A stretch of 64,000 bases of DNA, from positions 1 through 64,000 of the forward strand of contig VMSP01000023.1 of assembly GCA_013792135.1 (NCBI GenBank). The letters are read 5' to 3'. Position numbers and translations under genes: made by a program. Below the pieces are notes generated by a model. The model saw nothing but the letters and a program-made list of their open reading frames with translations, did not search any database and had not been told where the DNA came from. This document shows positions 20,181 to 30,270 of this stretch, piece after piece (the first letter of the stretch is position 1; every line of letters begins with the position of its first letter). Source of the DNA: Desulfocapsa sp. (GTDB lineage Bacteria > Desulfobacterota > Desulfobulbia > Desulfobulbales > Desulfocapsaceae).

Positions 20181-21212
20181 ATGTCATTTACGAGAATGGT
20201 TCGTTTTCTATTATTGATTTTTGTTGGTCTCTTTCTCTTCGGATGCGCTGAAGAACAATTTGAAGCTAATACCGACCTCAAACAGTTTCAGCAAGTCAGC
20301 CAAAACATAGAAAAAGAAAAGGCCACGACAGATAGAAATATACAAAAACCATCAGCTGCGGTCCTGACAACAGACGATATCGGGGATTATCTCCTGGGAC
20401 CAGGAGATCTCCTTCAGGTTACAGTGTTTGAAACTCAAGATTTGAATGCTGAGGTTCGTGTATCCTCAAGAGGGGTTATCAGTTTACCACTTCTCGGTAA
20501 TGTTGATGTCCGTAACCTCACAGCAGCAGAGGCAGAAACAAAAATAGAAACAGACCTTAAGGTTAAATATCTGCAGGATCCTCACGTCTCCATCTATATT
20601 AAAGAGCATGTCAGTAAACAGATAACCTTGGTTGGTTCGTTCAAAAAGCCGGGAACATACGATTACGTCTCTAAAAGAAAACTTCTTGATGTTATCGCCA
20701 TTGCCGAAGGTCTGTCAGAGAAGGCAGGATCGTCAGCATATATTACCCGTTTTGATGACAAAACTAAAAAAAATATAAATTATTTCATAGACCTGGATGA
20801 ACTTGTCAGAAGGGGGAATATGGAGCAGAACATCGTGGTCATGGGTGGGGATGTCGTTTTTATTCCAGAAACCGGCCAATGTTTTGTTGATGGGGCGGTA
20901 CGTAAACCCGGAACCTATCCTCTGAGAAACGGTATGACCATTACTGAAGTCATCACTCTTGCCGGTGGCTTGGCAGGGTATGCGGATAGTGATAAAATTA
21001 AGCTCATCCGTCGTGTTGAAAATGGTAAGGAAAGGCAAGTGCTGAGCTTGAGCTTTAATGACCTTCAGGGCGGAGTCGGTGATAGCCTTTTGATCAAGGA
21101 TCAGGATATAATCTTTGCCGAGTCCAGTACCAGTGGGACCCTTTTCTCTGGCTCAGGTTTCACAATTGGCTTTTTGGGAACAGGTGTGAGTTTCAAGGAC
21201 CCAACGCAATAA
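20181..21212 (+). CDS. Polysaccharide export outer-membrane lipoprotein (Wza-like)
   Basis: Lipobox LFGC, YLLGPGDLLQVTVFETQDLNAEVRVSSRGVISLPLLG (Poly_export), SLBB-like repeats. Confidence 0.92.
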   Translation: MSFTRMVRFLLLIFVGLFLFGCAEEQFEANTDLKQFQQVSQNIEKEKATTDRNIQKPSAAVLTTDDIGDYLLGPGDLLQVTVFETQDLNAEVRVSSRGVISLPLLGNVDVRNLTAAEAETKIETDLKVKYLQDPHVSIYIKEHVSKQITLVGSFKKPGTYDYVSKRKLLDVIAIAEGLSEKAGSSAYITRFDDKTKKNINYFIDLDELVRRGNMEQNIVVMGGDVVFIPETGQCFVDGAVRKPGTYPLRNGMTITEVITLAGGLAGYADSDKIKLIRRVENGKERQVLSLSFNDLQGGVGDSLLIKDQDIIFAESSTSGTLFSGSGFTIGFLGTGVSFKDPTQ

Positions 21213-22666
21213 TGTTACCTGTAGTATCTCTTCAGCTCATAAACAGGTTGCTGCAACCTGAAAAATTAGCACAATCACTGGTTTTTTTCCTTCTGGCCAC
21301 ACTTCCCTTAATCTTTGGTGCTGTTCATCCCATCGTTCAAGGTGTCTATACTCTTCTGATCCTGGTTGGGCTTGGAGGCTGGATGCTCTATGTCCTACCG
21401 GAATTGTCGTGGAAAGATTGGTCCTGGTACTGGTTAATTGTTCCTCTTGTCCTCATTGTCTATATAATCCTACAGTCACTGCCCTTGCCATTGTCGGTTG
21501 TTGAGCTTCTCTCCCCTGTCAGGGCAACCAGGATTACTATGGTTAATACCCTGGCTCAGACCAGTTTGACCACTGCTTCTTTAAGTGATAATGGCATTGC
21601 CGGCTTGCGCGAGGCAATTTTTGTTTTTTCTCTGCTCCTCTATTATATCGTTCTCACAACACTGCTGAGAAGAAACAAAAAAATGGTATCAGGATTACTC
21701 TATGTGATTGCAGGTGTCGGCTTATTTGAAGGAATTTATGGACTGCTGCAGGTGATGAATCCGCCTATGGGAATTTTGTGGTTACCGGTAACAAGTAAGG
21801 GCGCAGCACATGGCACTATTATTTATAAAAATCAATATGCTTCTTTGCTGAATATGTGCTGGCCTCTGGCACTTGCGGGAGGGATATTGTTTCTTGATTC
21901 TTTAAAGGATATAGTCAAAGAAAAGGCCAGAAAAAGTACCTTCAAAACTTTATTTCTGGCTTTGTCGCAGTTGAATATTCAGGTTCCTTTGTTCTTTTTC
22001 GCTGCTGGTATTATGATTCTCGCCGTTGTGTTCTCATTTTCCCGGGGCGGGATACTGACAATGTTATTGTTAATTGTTTTTCTTAATATCTTTATGCCCT
22101 GTTCCCGCAAGATAAAGCTGTTATTGACTCTATTATTGATTTTATTTCTCGCGGGATATGGTTCGATGTTAGGGATAGATGGAGTTATTAACAGGTTCTC
22201 TACTATAGATGATTCTGGTTTGAATCGATTTCATATTTATTTTTCCAGTCTTCCCATGTTGTTTGATCACTGGTTGACTGGTATTGGCCTTGGTTCATTC
22301 AAATTGCTGTCTGGAGTATATCTGAAAGGTTTTCCAGAAAATCTTCTGTTTGATAGAGTGCACAACGATTATATCGAATTGGCCATAGAAATCGGCTTGC
22401 CCATGGTGCTTCTTTTTTTAGTTTGGCTCTTGAGCGGAATTCTGGTTGCCGGAAAAAAACTGGTTCAAAAAAGCCGTATTATTCACGAAGAGTGCAGGGT
22501 ATCGATGCTTGTGGGGAGTGCTGCATTCTGCTCGCTGATAGGTTTTTTGATCCATGGTCTGGTAGATTTCGGCTGGCGGCTCCCGGCCAATGCCTTGTAT
22601 GCAGTAACCTTGGTGGCGTTGATTTCTTATGCGCTAAAAGATTCTCCTCTACCAGCAAAAGACTGA
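21212..22666 (+). CDS. O-antigen ligase/polymerase-like membrane protein
   Basis: Multiple TM segments; FSFSRGGILTM and VHNDYIELAIEIGLP motifs typical of the Wzy/WaaL family. Confidence 0.82.
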   Translation: MLPVVSLQLINRLLQPEKLAQSLVFFLLATLPLIFGAVHPIVQGVYTLLILVGLGGWMLYVLPELSWKDWSWYWLIVPLVLIVYIILQSLPLPLSVVELLSPVRATRITMVNTLAQTSLTTASLSDNGIAGLREAIFVFSLLLYYIVLTTLLRRNKKMVSGLLYVIAGVGLFEGIYGLLQVMNPPMGILWLPVTSKGAAHGTIIYKNQYASLLNMCWPLALAGGILFLDSLKDIVKEKARKSTFKTLFLALSQLNIQVPLFFFAAGIMILAVVFSFSRGGILTMLLLIVFLNIFMPCSRKIKLLLTLLLILFLAGYGSMLGIDGVINRFSTIDDSGLNRFHIYFSSLPMLFDHWLTGIGLGSFKLLSGVYLKGFPENLLFDRVHNDYIELAIEIGLPMVLLFLVWLLSGILVAGKKLVQKSRIIHEECRVSMLVGSAAFCSLIGFLIHGLVDFGWRLPANALYAVTLVALISYALKDSPLPAKD

Positions 22667-22825
22667 ACTCGTGCAGAGCCGCAGAGCCGCAGAGAAGGTC
22701 GCTTTTACGCCGTCCATGGCGTCCGCGACACTGGACCATCCATGGCCTGCGGACAAAAAATCTTTTCTCAGCGTCTCAGCGCGAGAAAAAAATCTTTATC
22801 GTTAATAATTACTAAAATAGGTTCA

Positions 22826-23563
22826 ATGTCTCTGAAACTCTCAAATTTTATAGATATCCATACCCATATTCTTCCAGGTATTGATGATGGTCCAAAAAAC
22901 CTGGAAGAAAGTGCTGCTTTGGCACGATGTTATACCGATCTGGGTATTACGCAGATCATTGCTACCCCCCATTATATTCCTGGTACAGCCTGGTCTACTT
23001 CCAGCCAGCGTATTGTGGAGAAAATTACCGAGTTACAGGGCTATCTGCAGAGCAAGGATATTCCTCTAACAATATTTCCAGGGATGGAAATTGCATTTCA
23101 TAAAAAGTTTCAGGAACACCTGAAGAGTGACACCTTTTTGCAGCTGGGAGCAAGTTCCTATTATTTACTTGAGCCATCCTTTACTGATTCTGCTGAGGCT
23201 CTTCTGCATTGTCTTGACCAACTGCTGGAGCAAGGTCGAAAAATCATTCTGGCCCATCCGGAAAGAATTCCCGAATTACGGGAAACGGCAAACGTCTTTG
23301 AGGAATATGTCCGAAATGGCTTGAAGATTCAGCTCAATATTGGCAGTTTGCTTGGCAAATTCGGTTCTGAAAGTAAAAACATTGGCTTCAATCTCATTGA
23401 GAGAAATTGTGCCCATTATCTTGCTTCTGATGCTCATGGTATCAACTCACGTAAACCACCTACAGAAAAAGAATGGTTGGAGTTAGAAACAAATCTTGGT
23501 CCCGATGTACTTGAACAACTGTGCTGTATTAACCCCGCACAACTCCTTGTAGATAAGAATTGA
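22826..23563 (+). CDS. CpsB/CapC-type tyrosine-protein phosphatase (PHP domain)
   Basis: Likely start at MSLKLSNFIDIHTHILPGIDDGPK; DIHTHILPGIDDG, HPERI and YLASDAHG motifs. Confidence 0.9.
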   Translation: MSLKLSNFIDIHTHILPGIDDGPKNLEESAALARCYTDLGITQIIATPHYIPGTAWSTSSQRIVEKITELQGYLQSKDIPLTIFPGMEIAFHKKFQEHLKSDTFLQLGASSYYLLEPSFTDSAEALLHCLDQLLEQGRKIILAHPERIPELRETANVFEEYVRNGLKIQLNIGSLLGKFGSESKNIGFNLIERNCAHYLASDAHGINSRKPPTEKEWLELETNLGPDVLEQLCCINPAQLLVDKN

Positions 23564-23586
23564 GAAATCTGCAGCATAAAAACTGA

Positions 23587-23652
23587 TCTCGCGCAGAGAC
23601 GCAGAGAAAGACAACAAAATAAAAAGGTTGTTCTCATCGTCTCTGCGCGAGA
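23587..23652. repeat. Palindromic intergenic repeat CTCTGCGTCTCTGCGCGAG family
   Basis: Perfect 15-bp IR TCTCGCGCAGAGACG (23587-23601)/CGTCTCTGCGCGAGA (23638-23652); related copies near 5681-5750, 22665-22790, 29428-29490 and 30198-30231. Confidence 0.85.
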
Positions 23653-23683
23653 AAATAATGTCAGTAGTTATAAAATTAGATAG

Positions 23684-23890
23684 CAGTGTCCGGTTGGGTA
23701 TTTGCATGATTAAAAAAAGTGATGAATTCAGTCCCCCCTCCTTGTGTTTAAGGAGGGGCCGGGGGTGGTTTTTCAGTTTTCAGCGCTGATTATGGATATT
23801 GCTTTTGACGAAAATCAAAGACAACCACCCCTAACCCCTCCTTAAAAGTAAGGAGGGGAACTTTTGTAAAAACTAAACCGGACAATACTG
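23684..23890. mobile_element. MITE-like palindromic element, copy A
   Basis: Ends CAGTGTCCGGTT...AACCGGACAATACTG; internal CCCCTCCTT...AAGGAGGGG arms and TTAGGGGTGGTT segment shared with copy B at 59050-59244. Confidence 0.75.
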
Positions 23891-23926
23891 AAACTTAGAA
23901 GCATAAATATAAAAATCAAAAACAAA

Positions 23927-26221
23927 ATGATTGAGAATAAAGACGAAAAATTTTCTGAAGCGGATAACAGTCTGGTGATTAGAGAAGATGCCCAAAAACA
24001 TCTTCCCAGTGCTGAGGTTCGAGAGCTGGTTCCTGAACTCCAAGATGAAATTGATCTGCGGGATTATCTGGATACATTGATTCGCAGGAAAACAGCAATT
24101 CTGTCAGTAGCACTGATAGTTTTTATCTTGTCTGCTTTTTATACCTTTCTGGCAACACCGCAGTTTAAAGCGAAGGGAACAATCCGAGCTTCGGCTCAGA
24201 ACTCATCGGTAACCAAATTCGACAATCTTGAATCAAATGTTTTGCAGACGAGAGAATTTCAACAAACTCAGGTGAATCTTCTGCAAAGTAATCAATTGGC
24301 AAACAGGGTTATTGACAAGCTTGACCTGACCAATAACCCGGTATTTAATCCTCAAGCCGGTGGTTCAGAAAAAGGCAATCAATCCATGTCCTTTCTTGAT
24401 CCTATTAAAAATTTTATTCGATCGGATCAGGCACAAGATCAAATCAGCGTCTTGCAGGAAGATGCCCAGAGTCAGCTCTTGGCCTATAGTATCCTGGGAT
24501 CTTTTCACAAAAGACTTAATGTCGCACCGGTCAAAAATAGCGAGTTGGTTGAGATTACATTTTCGTCTCCTGACCCGGCCTTGGCGTCCAGTGTCACGAA
24601 TGCCGCTATGGATGAGTTTATTCAGATGCATATGGATAGTAATCTGGATGCATCCAAGACTGCCAGTAAGTTTCTTGAGAAACAGATTCGGGGAGCGCAG
24701 ATCAAACTTGAGGAATCAGAGCTGCAACTCAACGAATTCGCCAGGAAAATAGGTATCGTCTCCTTAAACCCGGAACATAATCTGGTGATGAAACAGTTGG
24801 AGGAAGTGAACAACGCATTGGCCAAGGCGTCTTCCGATAGAATCAGCAAAGAGGCGATGTATAAACAAAACATGGCGCTTGACGAAAAGTCCTTGGATCA
24901 GGTGGTGAATAATGTGCTCATACAGAGTTTAAAGACTCAATATTCAACACTTGAAGCAGAATACAGGGATTTGAGTGTTACCTTCAAGGCGGGCTACCCT
25001 AAGCTGCAGCAGTTGCAGGCGAAAATGGATGAGATCTCGGCACGGATCACCAAGGAAAAACAACAGATCATCAACTCCATCAAAAACACCTATGAAACAG
25101 CCCTGAAAACCGAACAATATTTAATCGTAAACGCTGAACTGCAAAAGGGAAAAGCGCTGGAATTAGGAGAAAAATCTACACAATATAAAATTCTGGAGCG
25201 GGAGGTAGATACCAACAAGTCTATTTATCAGAGCCTCCTTCAGCGCTCCAAGGAAATTGAGGCAACGGTCGGCGCTGCGGTTACCAATATCCAGATCATT
25301 GATCGAGCGACGACTCCTCTTTTTCCCTTTAAGCCGCAAGTGGCCAAGAATCTGCTACTGGCTCTTGTTCTTGGTTTGATGCTGGGAGTCGGCACTGCCT
25401 TTACTCTCGAGGCCTTTGACAACACCATAAAAAATCCGGACGAGTTGGCTGATCGTTTCCATATCCCTGTCCTTGGTCTTATTCCCTACGATAAGGAAAG
25501 TATTGATAATCGAATGAAAATGGCCATGAAATCCTTTGATGAACCACGATCACCGGTTGCTGAGGCCTTTCGGACAACTATGACTTCCGTGCGGCTCTCT
25601 GTTGCTGATAATCCCCCTAAAACAATCCTGCTTACCAGTATCTTGCCGGGAGCCGGCAAGAGCTCATTGGCTACGAATACAGCTTTTTCCTACCTGGCAG
25701 AAGAGGAAAGGTGTCTGATTATTGATGTAGACCTGAGAAAGCCAAGTCTGCATAAAATATTTCAGACATCAAAGAAAAAAATGGGCCTGAGCAGTGTGTT
25801 GAGTGGTATGGCTAAACTTGATGATGTGATCACAAAAACCGAATATGCGGGCCTGGATTATATCTGCAGCGGTCCATTGCCACCTAATCCGGCAGAACTG
25901 TTGAGCTCTAAACGTATGCGGCAGCTCTTGGCAATCGTCTCACAACACTATGATCGTGTCATTCTTGATGGTCCTCCGTACCAGGGCTTTGCTGAGATCC
26001 TGGTGCTGTCGCATATGGTTGATGGTGTTATTCTTGTTGCTGTAGAAGGAGAAACGCCACGTGAAGGTGTCAAGCATTTCAGAAAAGCCATAGTCAATGT
26101 TGGTGGTCGGATCCTTGGCGCCATCATTAATAAGTCGGGACGTAAGAAGGGCTTCACCACATACGGCAGTTATAAATATTACGCCTATAATTATAAGTAC
26201 GGCGAAGAGAATGCAGAATAA
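23927..26221 (+). CDS. Wzz/Wzc-type chain-length determinant with BY-kinase domain
   Basis: N-terminal Wzz domain, coiled coil, Walker motif LPGAGKSSLATNTAFSYL, DVDLRKPSLHKIF, C-terminal tyrosine cluster YGSYKYYAYNYKYGEE. Confidence 0.93.
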   Translation: MIENKDEKFSEADNSLVIREDAQKHLPSAEVRELVPELQDEIDLRDYLDTLIRRKTAILSVALIVFILSAFYTFLATPQFKAKGTIRASAQNSSVTKFDNLESNVLQTREFQQTQVNLLQSNQLANRVIDKLDLTNNPVFNPQAGGSEKGNQSMSFLDPIKNFIRSDQAQDQISVLQEDAQSQLLAYSILGSFHKRLNVAPVKNSELVEITFSSPDPALASSVTNAAMDEFIQMHMDSNLDASKTASKFLEKQIRGAQIKLEESELQLNEFARKIGIVSLNPEHNLVMKQLEEVNNALAKASSDRISKEAMYKQNMALDEKSLDQVVNNVLIQSLKTQYSTLEAEYRDLSVTFKAGYPKLQQLQAKMDEISARITKEKQQIINSIKNTYETALKTEQYLIVNAELQKGKALELGEKSTQYKILEREVDTNKSIYQSLLQRSKEIEATVGAAVTNIQIIDRATTPLFPFKPQVAKNLLLALVLGLMLGVGTAFTLEAFDNTIKNPDELADRFHIPVLGLIPYDKESIDNRMKMAMKSFDEPRSPVAEAFRTTMTSVRLSVADNPPKTILLTSILPGAGKSSLATNTAFSYLAEEERCLIIDVDLRKPSLHKIFQTSKKKMGLSSVLSGMAKLDDVITKTEYAGLDYICSGPLPPNPAELLSSKRMRQLLAIVSQHYDRVILDGPPYQGFAEILVLSHMVDGVILVAVEGETPREGVKHFRKAIVNVGGRILGAIINKSGRKKGFTTYGSYKYYAYNYKYGEENAE

Positions 26222-26223
26222 GC

Positions 26224-27534
26224 GTGTCTGAATATTCTTCATATAAAAGTCACTGGATTTTTCGTGCCGTCTGTTTTCTCATGCTCGTGGGTTTGGCAGT
26301 ATTACAGCTTTTTATTGCCCGACAGGAACAAACGGAATACACCAGCACGAGCGGTTCTACGGCACTTATTGAGTCTCTGCGCAGTCCTTATCTGCTCACC
26401 TGGCATGCCAAACGTTTTCATCTGATCGAAGGTGATATGGTACAGGCAGAAGGGCTGTTCCAGCGAGCGTTGATCTATAATCCTTTATTTATTCCTGCCT
26501 GGCTGGGGCTGGCAGAGTTGTATAATGATCAGGGACAAAAACCTGAGAGTCAGGCTGTCATGGAATATGTGGATCAACTCAGCACTGATATCAGTCGCTG
26601 GCGTTGGGATAAGGCCTTGCTTGCCTATCAGTTGGGCAGGCTTGACATCCTGTCTCGTGATCTTGCTTATGTCATAGAAAAAATGCCTGATAAGAGACAG
26701 AATGCCTTGAAAATGGCATTTTCCCTTTGGGAAGATCCGCAGGAACTTCTTACCAGGATGGGTACACAGAACGTCCTCCATTTGTTTAATTATGCGTCAC
26801 AGACAAAACAGACTGATACAGCCCTGCTGTTTTGGCCATATATTGAAAATATGGGGGTGGGTAGCCATAAAAATGACATTTTGGCATTTTTAAATACCCT
26901 GATTGTCAACGGAGAGATAGATCAAGCGACACCAATCTGGAAAAAATATTTTAATGACGACACATTGCTCTACGATGGCAGTTTTCAGGAAGAGCCGATG
27001 AATACAGCCTTTGGTTGGCGAGTGGACAAGCCTAAAGGGAGTATCTGGCGGATCGAAAGTGGTCATGAAAAAGAGACGTTTCAGGCCATGCGGCTCCATT
27101 TTTCAGGAACCGAGAATATTGCCTTCAATCATTTATCGCAGATAGTCCCTCTCAAGCCAGCCAAAAAATATAGCCTTACTGGACTTTTGAAAACAAAGAA
27201 TTTGACAACAGATAAACGTCCTTATCTGGAAGTCGTGGGCTACAAATGCAAGATCCCGCCGGCCAAAACTGAGATTATGGCCGAGAACCAACCTTGGACT
27301 CCGTTTACTCTATTTTTCAATGTTACTGAAGATTGTGAAGCCGTTCAGGTACAAGTGCGTCGAGATCCCAGTAACCATCTTGACAACCTCCTGGCTGGAG
27401 ATCTCTGGCTTCGTGATCTCAATATAGAGGATACAGGAGAGAGCTTCTCAATTTTAGATACGAATCTCAAGCTTCACGATTTGCAGATACGTGAATCAGC
27501 GGCGACACATTCTTCTTCAGGTACGAAACCATGA
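26224..27534 (+). CDS. TPR-like membrane-anchored protein of the polysaccharide locus
   Basis: N-terminal TM; TPR-like segment (AEGLFQRALIYNPLFIPAWLGLAELYNDQGQKPES); beta-rich C-terminus. Confidence 0.65.
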   Translation: MSEYSSYKSHWIFRAVCFLMLVGLAVLQLFIARQEQTEYTSTSGSTALIESLRSPYLLTWHAKRFHLIEGDMVQAEGLFQRALIYNPLFIPAWLGLAELYNDQGQKPESQAVMEYVDQLSTDISRWRWDKALLAYQLGRLDILSRDLAYVIEKMPDKRQNALKMAFSLWEDPQELLTRMGTQNVLHLFNYASQTKQTDTALLFWPYIENMGVGSHKNDILAFLNTLIVNGEIDQATPIWKKYFNDDTLLYDGSFQEEPMNTAFGWRVDKPKGSIWRIESGHEKETFQAMRLHFSGTENIAFNHLSQIVPLKPAKKYSLTGLLKTKNLTTDKRPYLEVVGYKCKIPPAKTEIMAENQPWTPFTLFFNVTEDCEAVQVQVRRDPSNHLDNLLAGDLWLRDLNIEDTGESFSILDTNLKLHDLQIRESAATHSSSGTKP

Positions 27535-29387
27535 TTGCCGTAAAAGACAAGACCAATATCTCACGATTGCTGAAGCAGCTTTCACGGAATTCTTCTACAG
27601 AGAATACCATTGCCTTTGTTGCCGATAATGGCGGTATGCTCCAATCCTGCAAAAGAATTCTGGCTCTGTGTCGGGAAGGAAAGGAAGAGCCTCTGGAGTG
27701 GTTGCAAAAAGAATGTGTCGAGTATGGCGTACCATACCCATATTTCCTGCAGGAAGTAGGGCAAATTGTCGAGCTTTTCCAGTCTGACGATGAAAAGGAC
27801 GATAGCTATGAGATACTTGGTCTTTCTCCCTCTGCCAGTTTAGCCGAAGTCAAGCGCGCGTACCGTAAAATGACAGTCCAGTATCATCCGGATACTGCCG
27901 GAAATGCAGACAAAAATACCACAGAAAAATTTATTGAGATTAACAAGGCCTACCATACCATCAGTAATACCAAAAATCAGGAACCAGATGATGCAGTTCC
28001 GATCAATACAGATCATTCCTGGCACTATGGAAAGACAGAACGTATTGCCGGCCGCATAAACAAAAAAGTCATACTCTGGATGTTGGCCCTGATCCTGGGG
28101 GCAGTTTTAATCTGCGCCCTGGTCGCTCAGATATATTCTCAAAAAGTGATGATTGCAACGCTGCAGAGAAGTGGCTCTGCATTTGTTCCTCCTGCTAAAA
28201 AGTCTTTAGCTGGTGCTCCGACAGTGGCAATGACCTTTGCCGAAAAGATGAAAATTGCCGATACCAAAGAAAAGGATCAGCAGGCCACCAGACAAAAAGA
28301 ATCTGCACCTGCGCTTGTTCCGGCAGAAATCAGTAGTAATCAGCCTGAGCAGAAACTTGTCAAGGCTGTTATTCCTGAAGAACAAGAGAAGAATGTTGCA
28401 CTTCCTCCACAGGAACCGGTACAGGCTCCTGCGGAGGAAACTGAGGTTAAGTCCCCGGTCTCTCAACTTGCTGAGGCAGTCCAAAAGACGCCAGCCCCTC
28501 AACCTCCGGAAACTAAGAAAGAAATATCCACAACGAAAACCACAAAATCTCCAGTGCTGAAGAGAGATGATCCTGCTGCACAACATGAGCCGGCGTCGCT
28601 TGAAAGCAAACACATAGCCAAGAATGATGAACCAGTCACTGTAGCAACATACGACACAGTGAAACAAGAAATTGAGGCCCAAATTGGTGTAGAAACACTA
28701 CCGGTGCTGGTGCCTGCGGAGGGAGCTGAGGTTACATCTTCAATCACTCAACTTGCTGAGGATGAAAAAAAGACGCCAATTTCTCAACCTCCTGAAACGA
28801 AGGTAGAGAGCTCCACAACGAAAACCACAAAATCTCCAGTGCTGAAGAAAGATGATTCTTCTGCACAACATGTGGCGGTGGCGATTGAAAGTAAACACAT
28901 AGCCAAGCATAAAGAAAAAGTTGAGCCAACATACGACACAGTGAAACAAGAAATTAAGGCCCAAATTGTTATAGAGCAACTGCCGGAGCAAGAACCACCT
29001 CAGGTTGATCTATCTATTGCAGATGACATGCAACAGCGTATTAATACATTCTTGGCGGGATATTGTCGTACCTATGGAGAAAAAAACTTTGTGGCGTTTA
29101 GTCGTTTTTTTGAACCGAATGCCACAGAAAATGGTGAAGCATTTACTGGGGTCATCGACACCTATACTGATCTGTTCAAAGCCACTCAAAATATCGGACT
29201 GCAGATCTCTTTACTGAAATGGGAGGAGTCCCCAAAAGGTCAGATTGTGCTGAATGGCAGATTCAAAATCGATCTGGTATATCAGAATAAAGAATCTGTT
29301 CATGGCCAAGGTAAAATTGATTTCCTGCTCACCGATGACCATGGACAATTGCTTGTGCAGAAAATGGATTATACTTTTGATCAGTAA
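27531..29387 (+). CDS. Membrane-anchored J-domain protein with duplicated linker and SnoaL-like C-terminus
   Basis: YEILGLSPSASLAEVKRAYRKMTVQYHPDTAGNADKNTTEKFIEINKAYHTI (HPD motif), TM ILWMLALILGAVLICALVAQIY, tandem linker repeats, C-terminal segment IADDMQQRINTFLAGYCRTYGEKNFVAFSRFFEP. Confidence 0.8.
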   Translation: MIAVKDKTNISRLLKQLSRNSSTENTIAFVADNGGMLQSCKRILALCREGKEEPLEWLQKECVEYGVPYPYFLQEVGQIVELFQSDDEKDDSYEILGLSPSASLAEVKRAYRKMTVQYHPDTAGNADKNTTEKFIEINKAYHTISNTKNQEPDDAVPINTDHSWHYGKTERIAGRINKKVILWMLALILGAVLICALVAQIYSQKVMIATLQRSGSAFVPPAKKSLAGAPTVAMTFAEKMKIADTKEKDQQATRQKESAPALVPAEISSNQPEQKLVKAVIPEEQEKNVALPPQEPVQAPAEETEVKSPVSQLAEAVQKTPAPQPPETKKEISTTKTTKSPVLKRDDPAAQHEPASLESKHIAKNDEPVTVATYDTVKQEIEAQIGVETLPVLVPAEGAEVTSSITQLAEDEKKTPISQPPETKVESSTTKTTKSPVLKKDDSSAQHVAVAIESKHIAKHKEKVEPTYDTVKQEIKAQIVIEQLPEQEPPQVDLSIADDMQQRINTFLAGYCRTYGEKNFVAFSRFFEPNATENGEAFTGVIDTYTDLFKATQNIGLQISLLKWEESPKGQIVLNGRFKIDLVYQNKESVHGQGKIDFLLTDDHGQLLVQKMDYTFDQ

Positions 29388-29554
29388 TGTAATGTGGCTG
29401 TCGGTATCCTCCGTTTAAGGCAAATTAGGCCATCCATGGCCTGCGGACCAAAAAAGTTTTTCTCAGCTCCTCTGCGTCTCTACGTGAGACCTAATACGGC
29501 CAAAAGAATGAGTGAAATCTCAGGTGAATAGTTGCGAAGGATGAAGGTAAAAGG

Positions 29555-30148
29555 ATGAAGGATGAAAAGAAGCTGATCCGCAACAGTACGGCAGAATTTC
29601 TGATATTTACCGGGCAAAGCGGTGGGCAGAGCATTGAAGCCCGTTATGAGGACGAAACCATCTGGTTGACACAAAAGTTGATGGCCACCTTGTTTGATGT
29701 TAGCGTTCCCACCATCAATGAACACTTGAAAAATATCTTATCCAGCGGTGAATTGGTACAGGATTCAGTTATTCGGAAATTCCGAATAACTGCTGCGGAT
29801 GGTAAGCAATACAACACAAACTTCTACAATCTAGATGTCATTATCTCTGTAGGTTACCGGGTCAACTCGGTGCGGGCAACCCAATTTCGCCAATGGGCCA
29901 CTCAGGTATTGCGGGAGTTCGCCATCAAAGGTTACGTGCTGGACAAGAAACGCATGGAGAATGGATCCTTTCTTGGTGAGGACTATTTTGAGCGTTTGAA
30001 GGGACTAACAGGCTCCGTCTCCAATTTTTCGATGGATCTTGACGAACTGTCATTACCTTATAAATTTGATGTGAAATCTATTACTGGAATTCATAATCCC
30101 ACTCTAGCCGATCATGTCGCCAGGGTTGGAGTGGATATTTATCCATAA
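29555..30148 (+). pseudogene. RhuM-family virulence/defence protein, C-terminally truncated
   Basis: FLIFTGQSGGQSIEARYEDETIWLTQKLMATLFDVSVPTINEHLKNIL...NTNFYNLDVIISVGYRVNSVRATQFRQWATQVL is RhuM-like; ends after 197 aa (family members as I know them are longer). Confidence 0.7.
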
Positions 30149-30270
30149 TGCAATCCGGGTCGAGCGTGAGTCGCTCTGAGCAATTCTTTTTTGGTTTTTC
30201 TCAGCGCCTCTGCGTCTCTGCGCGAGATCAGTTTTTATTAGTAATGTTTCAGAATATATCAGGATAACAA

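Noticed and set aside
28206-28682. 158-aa Arg/Leu/Phe-rich minus-strand ORF
   Set aside because: Antisense to the low-complexity linker of the J-domain protein.
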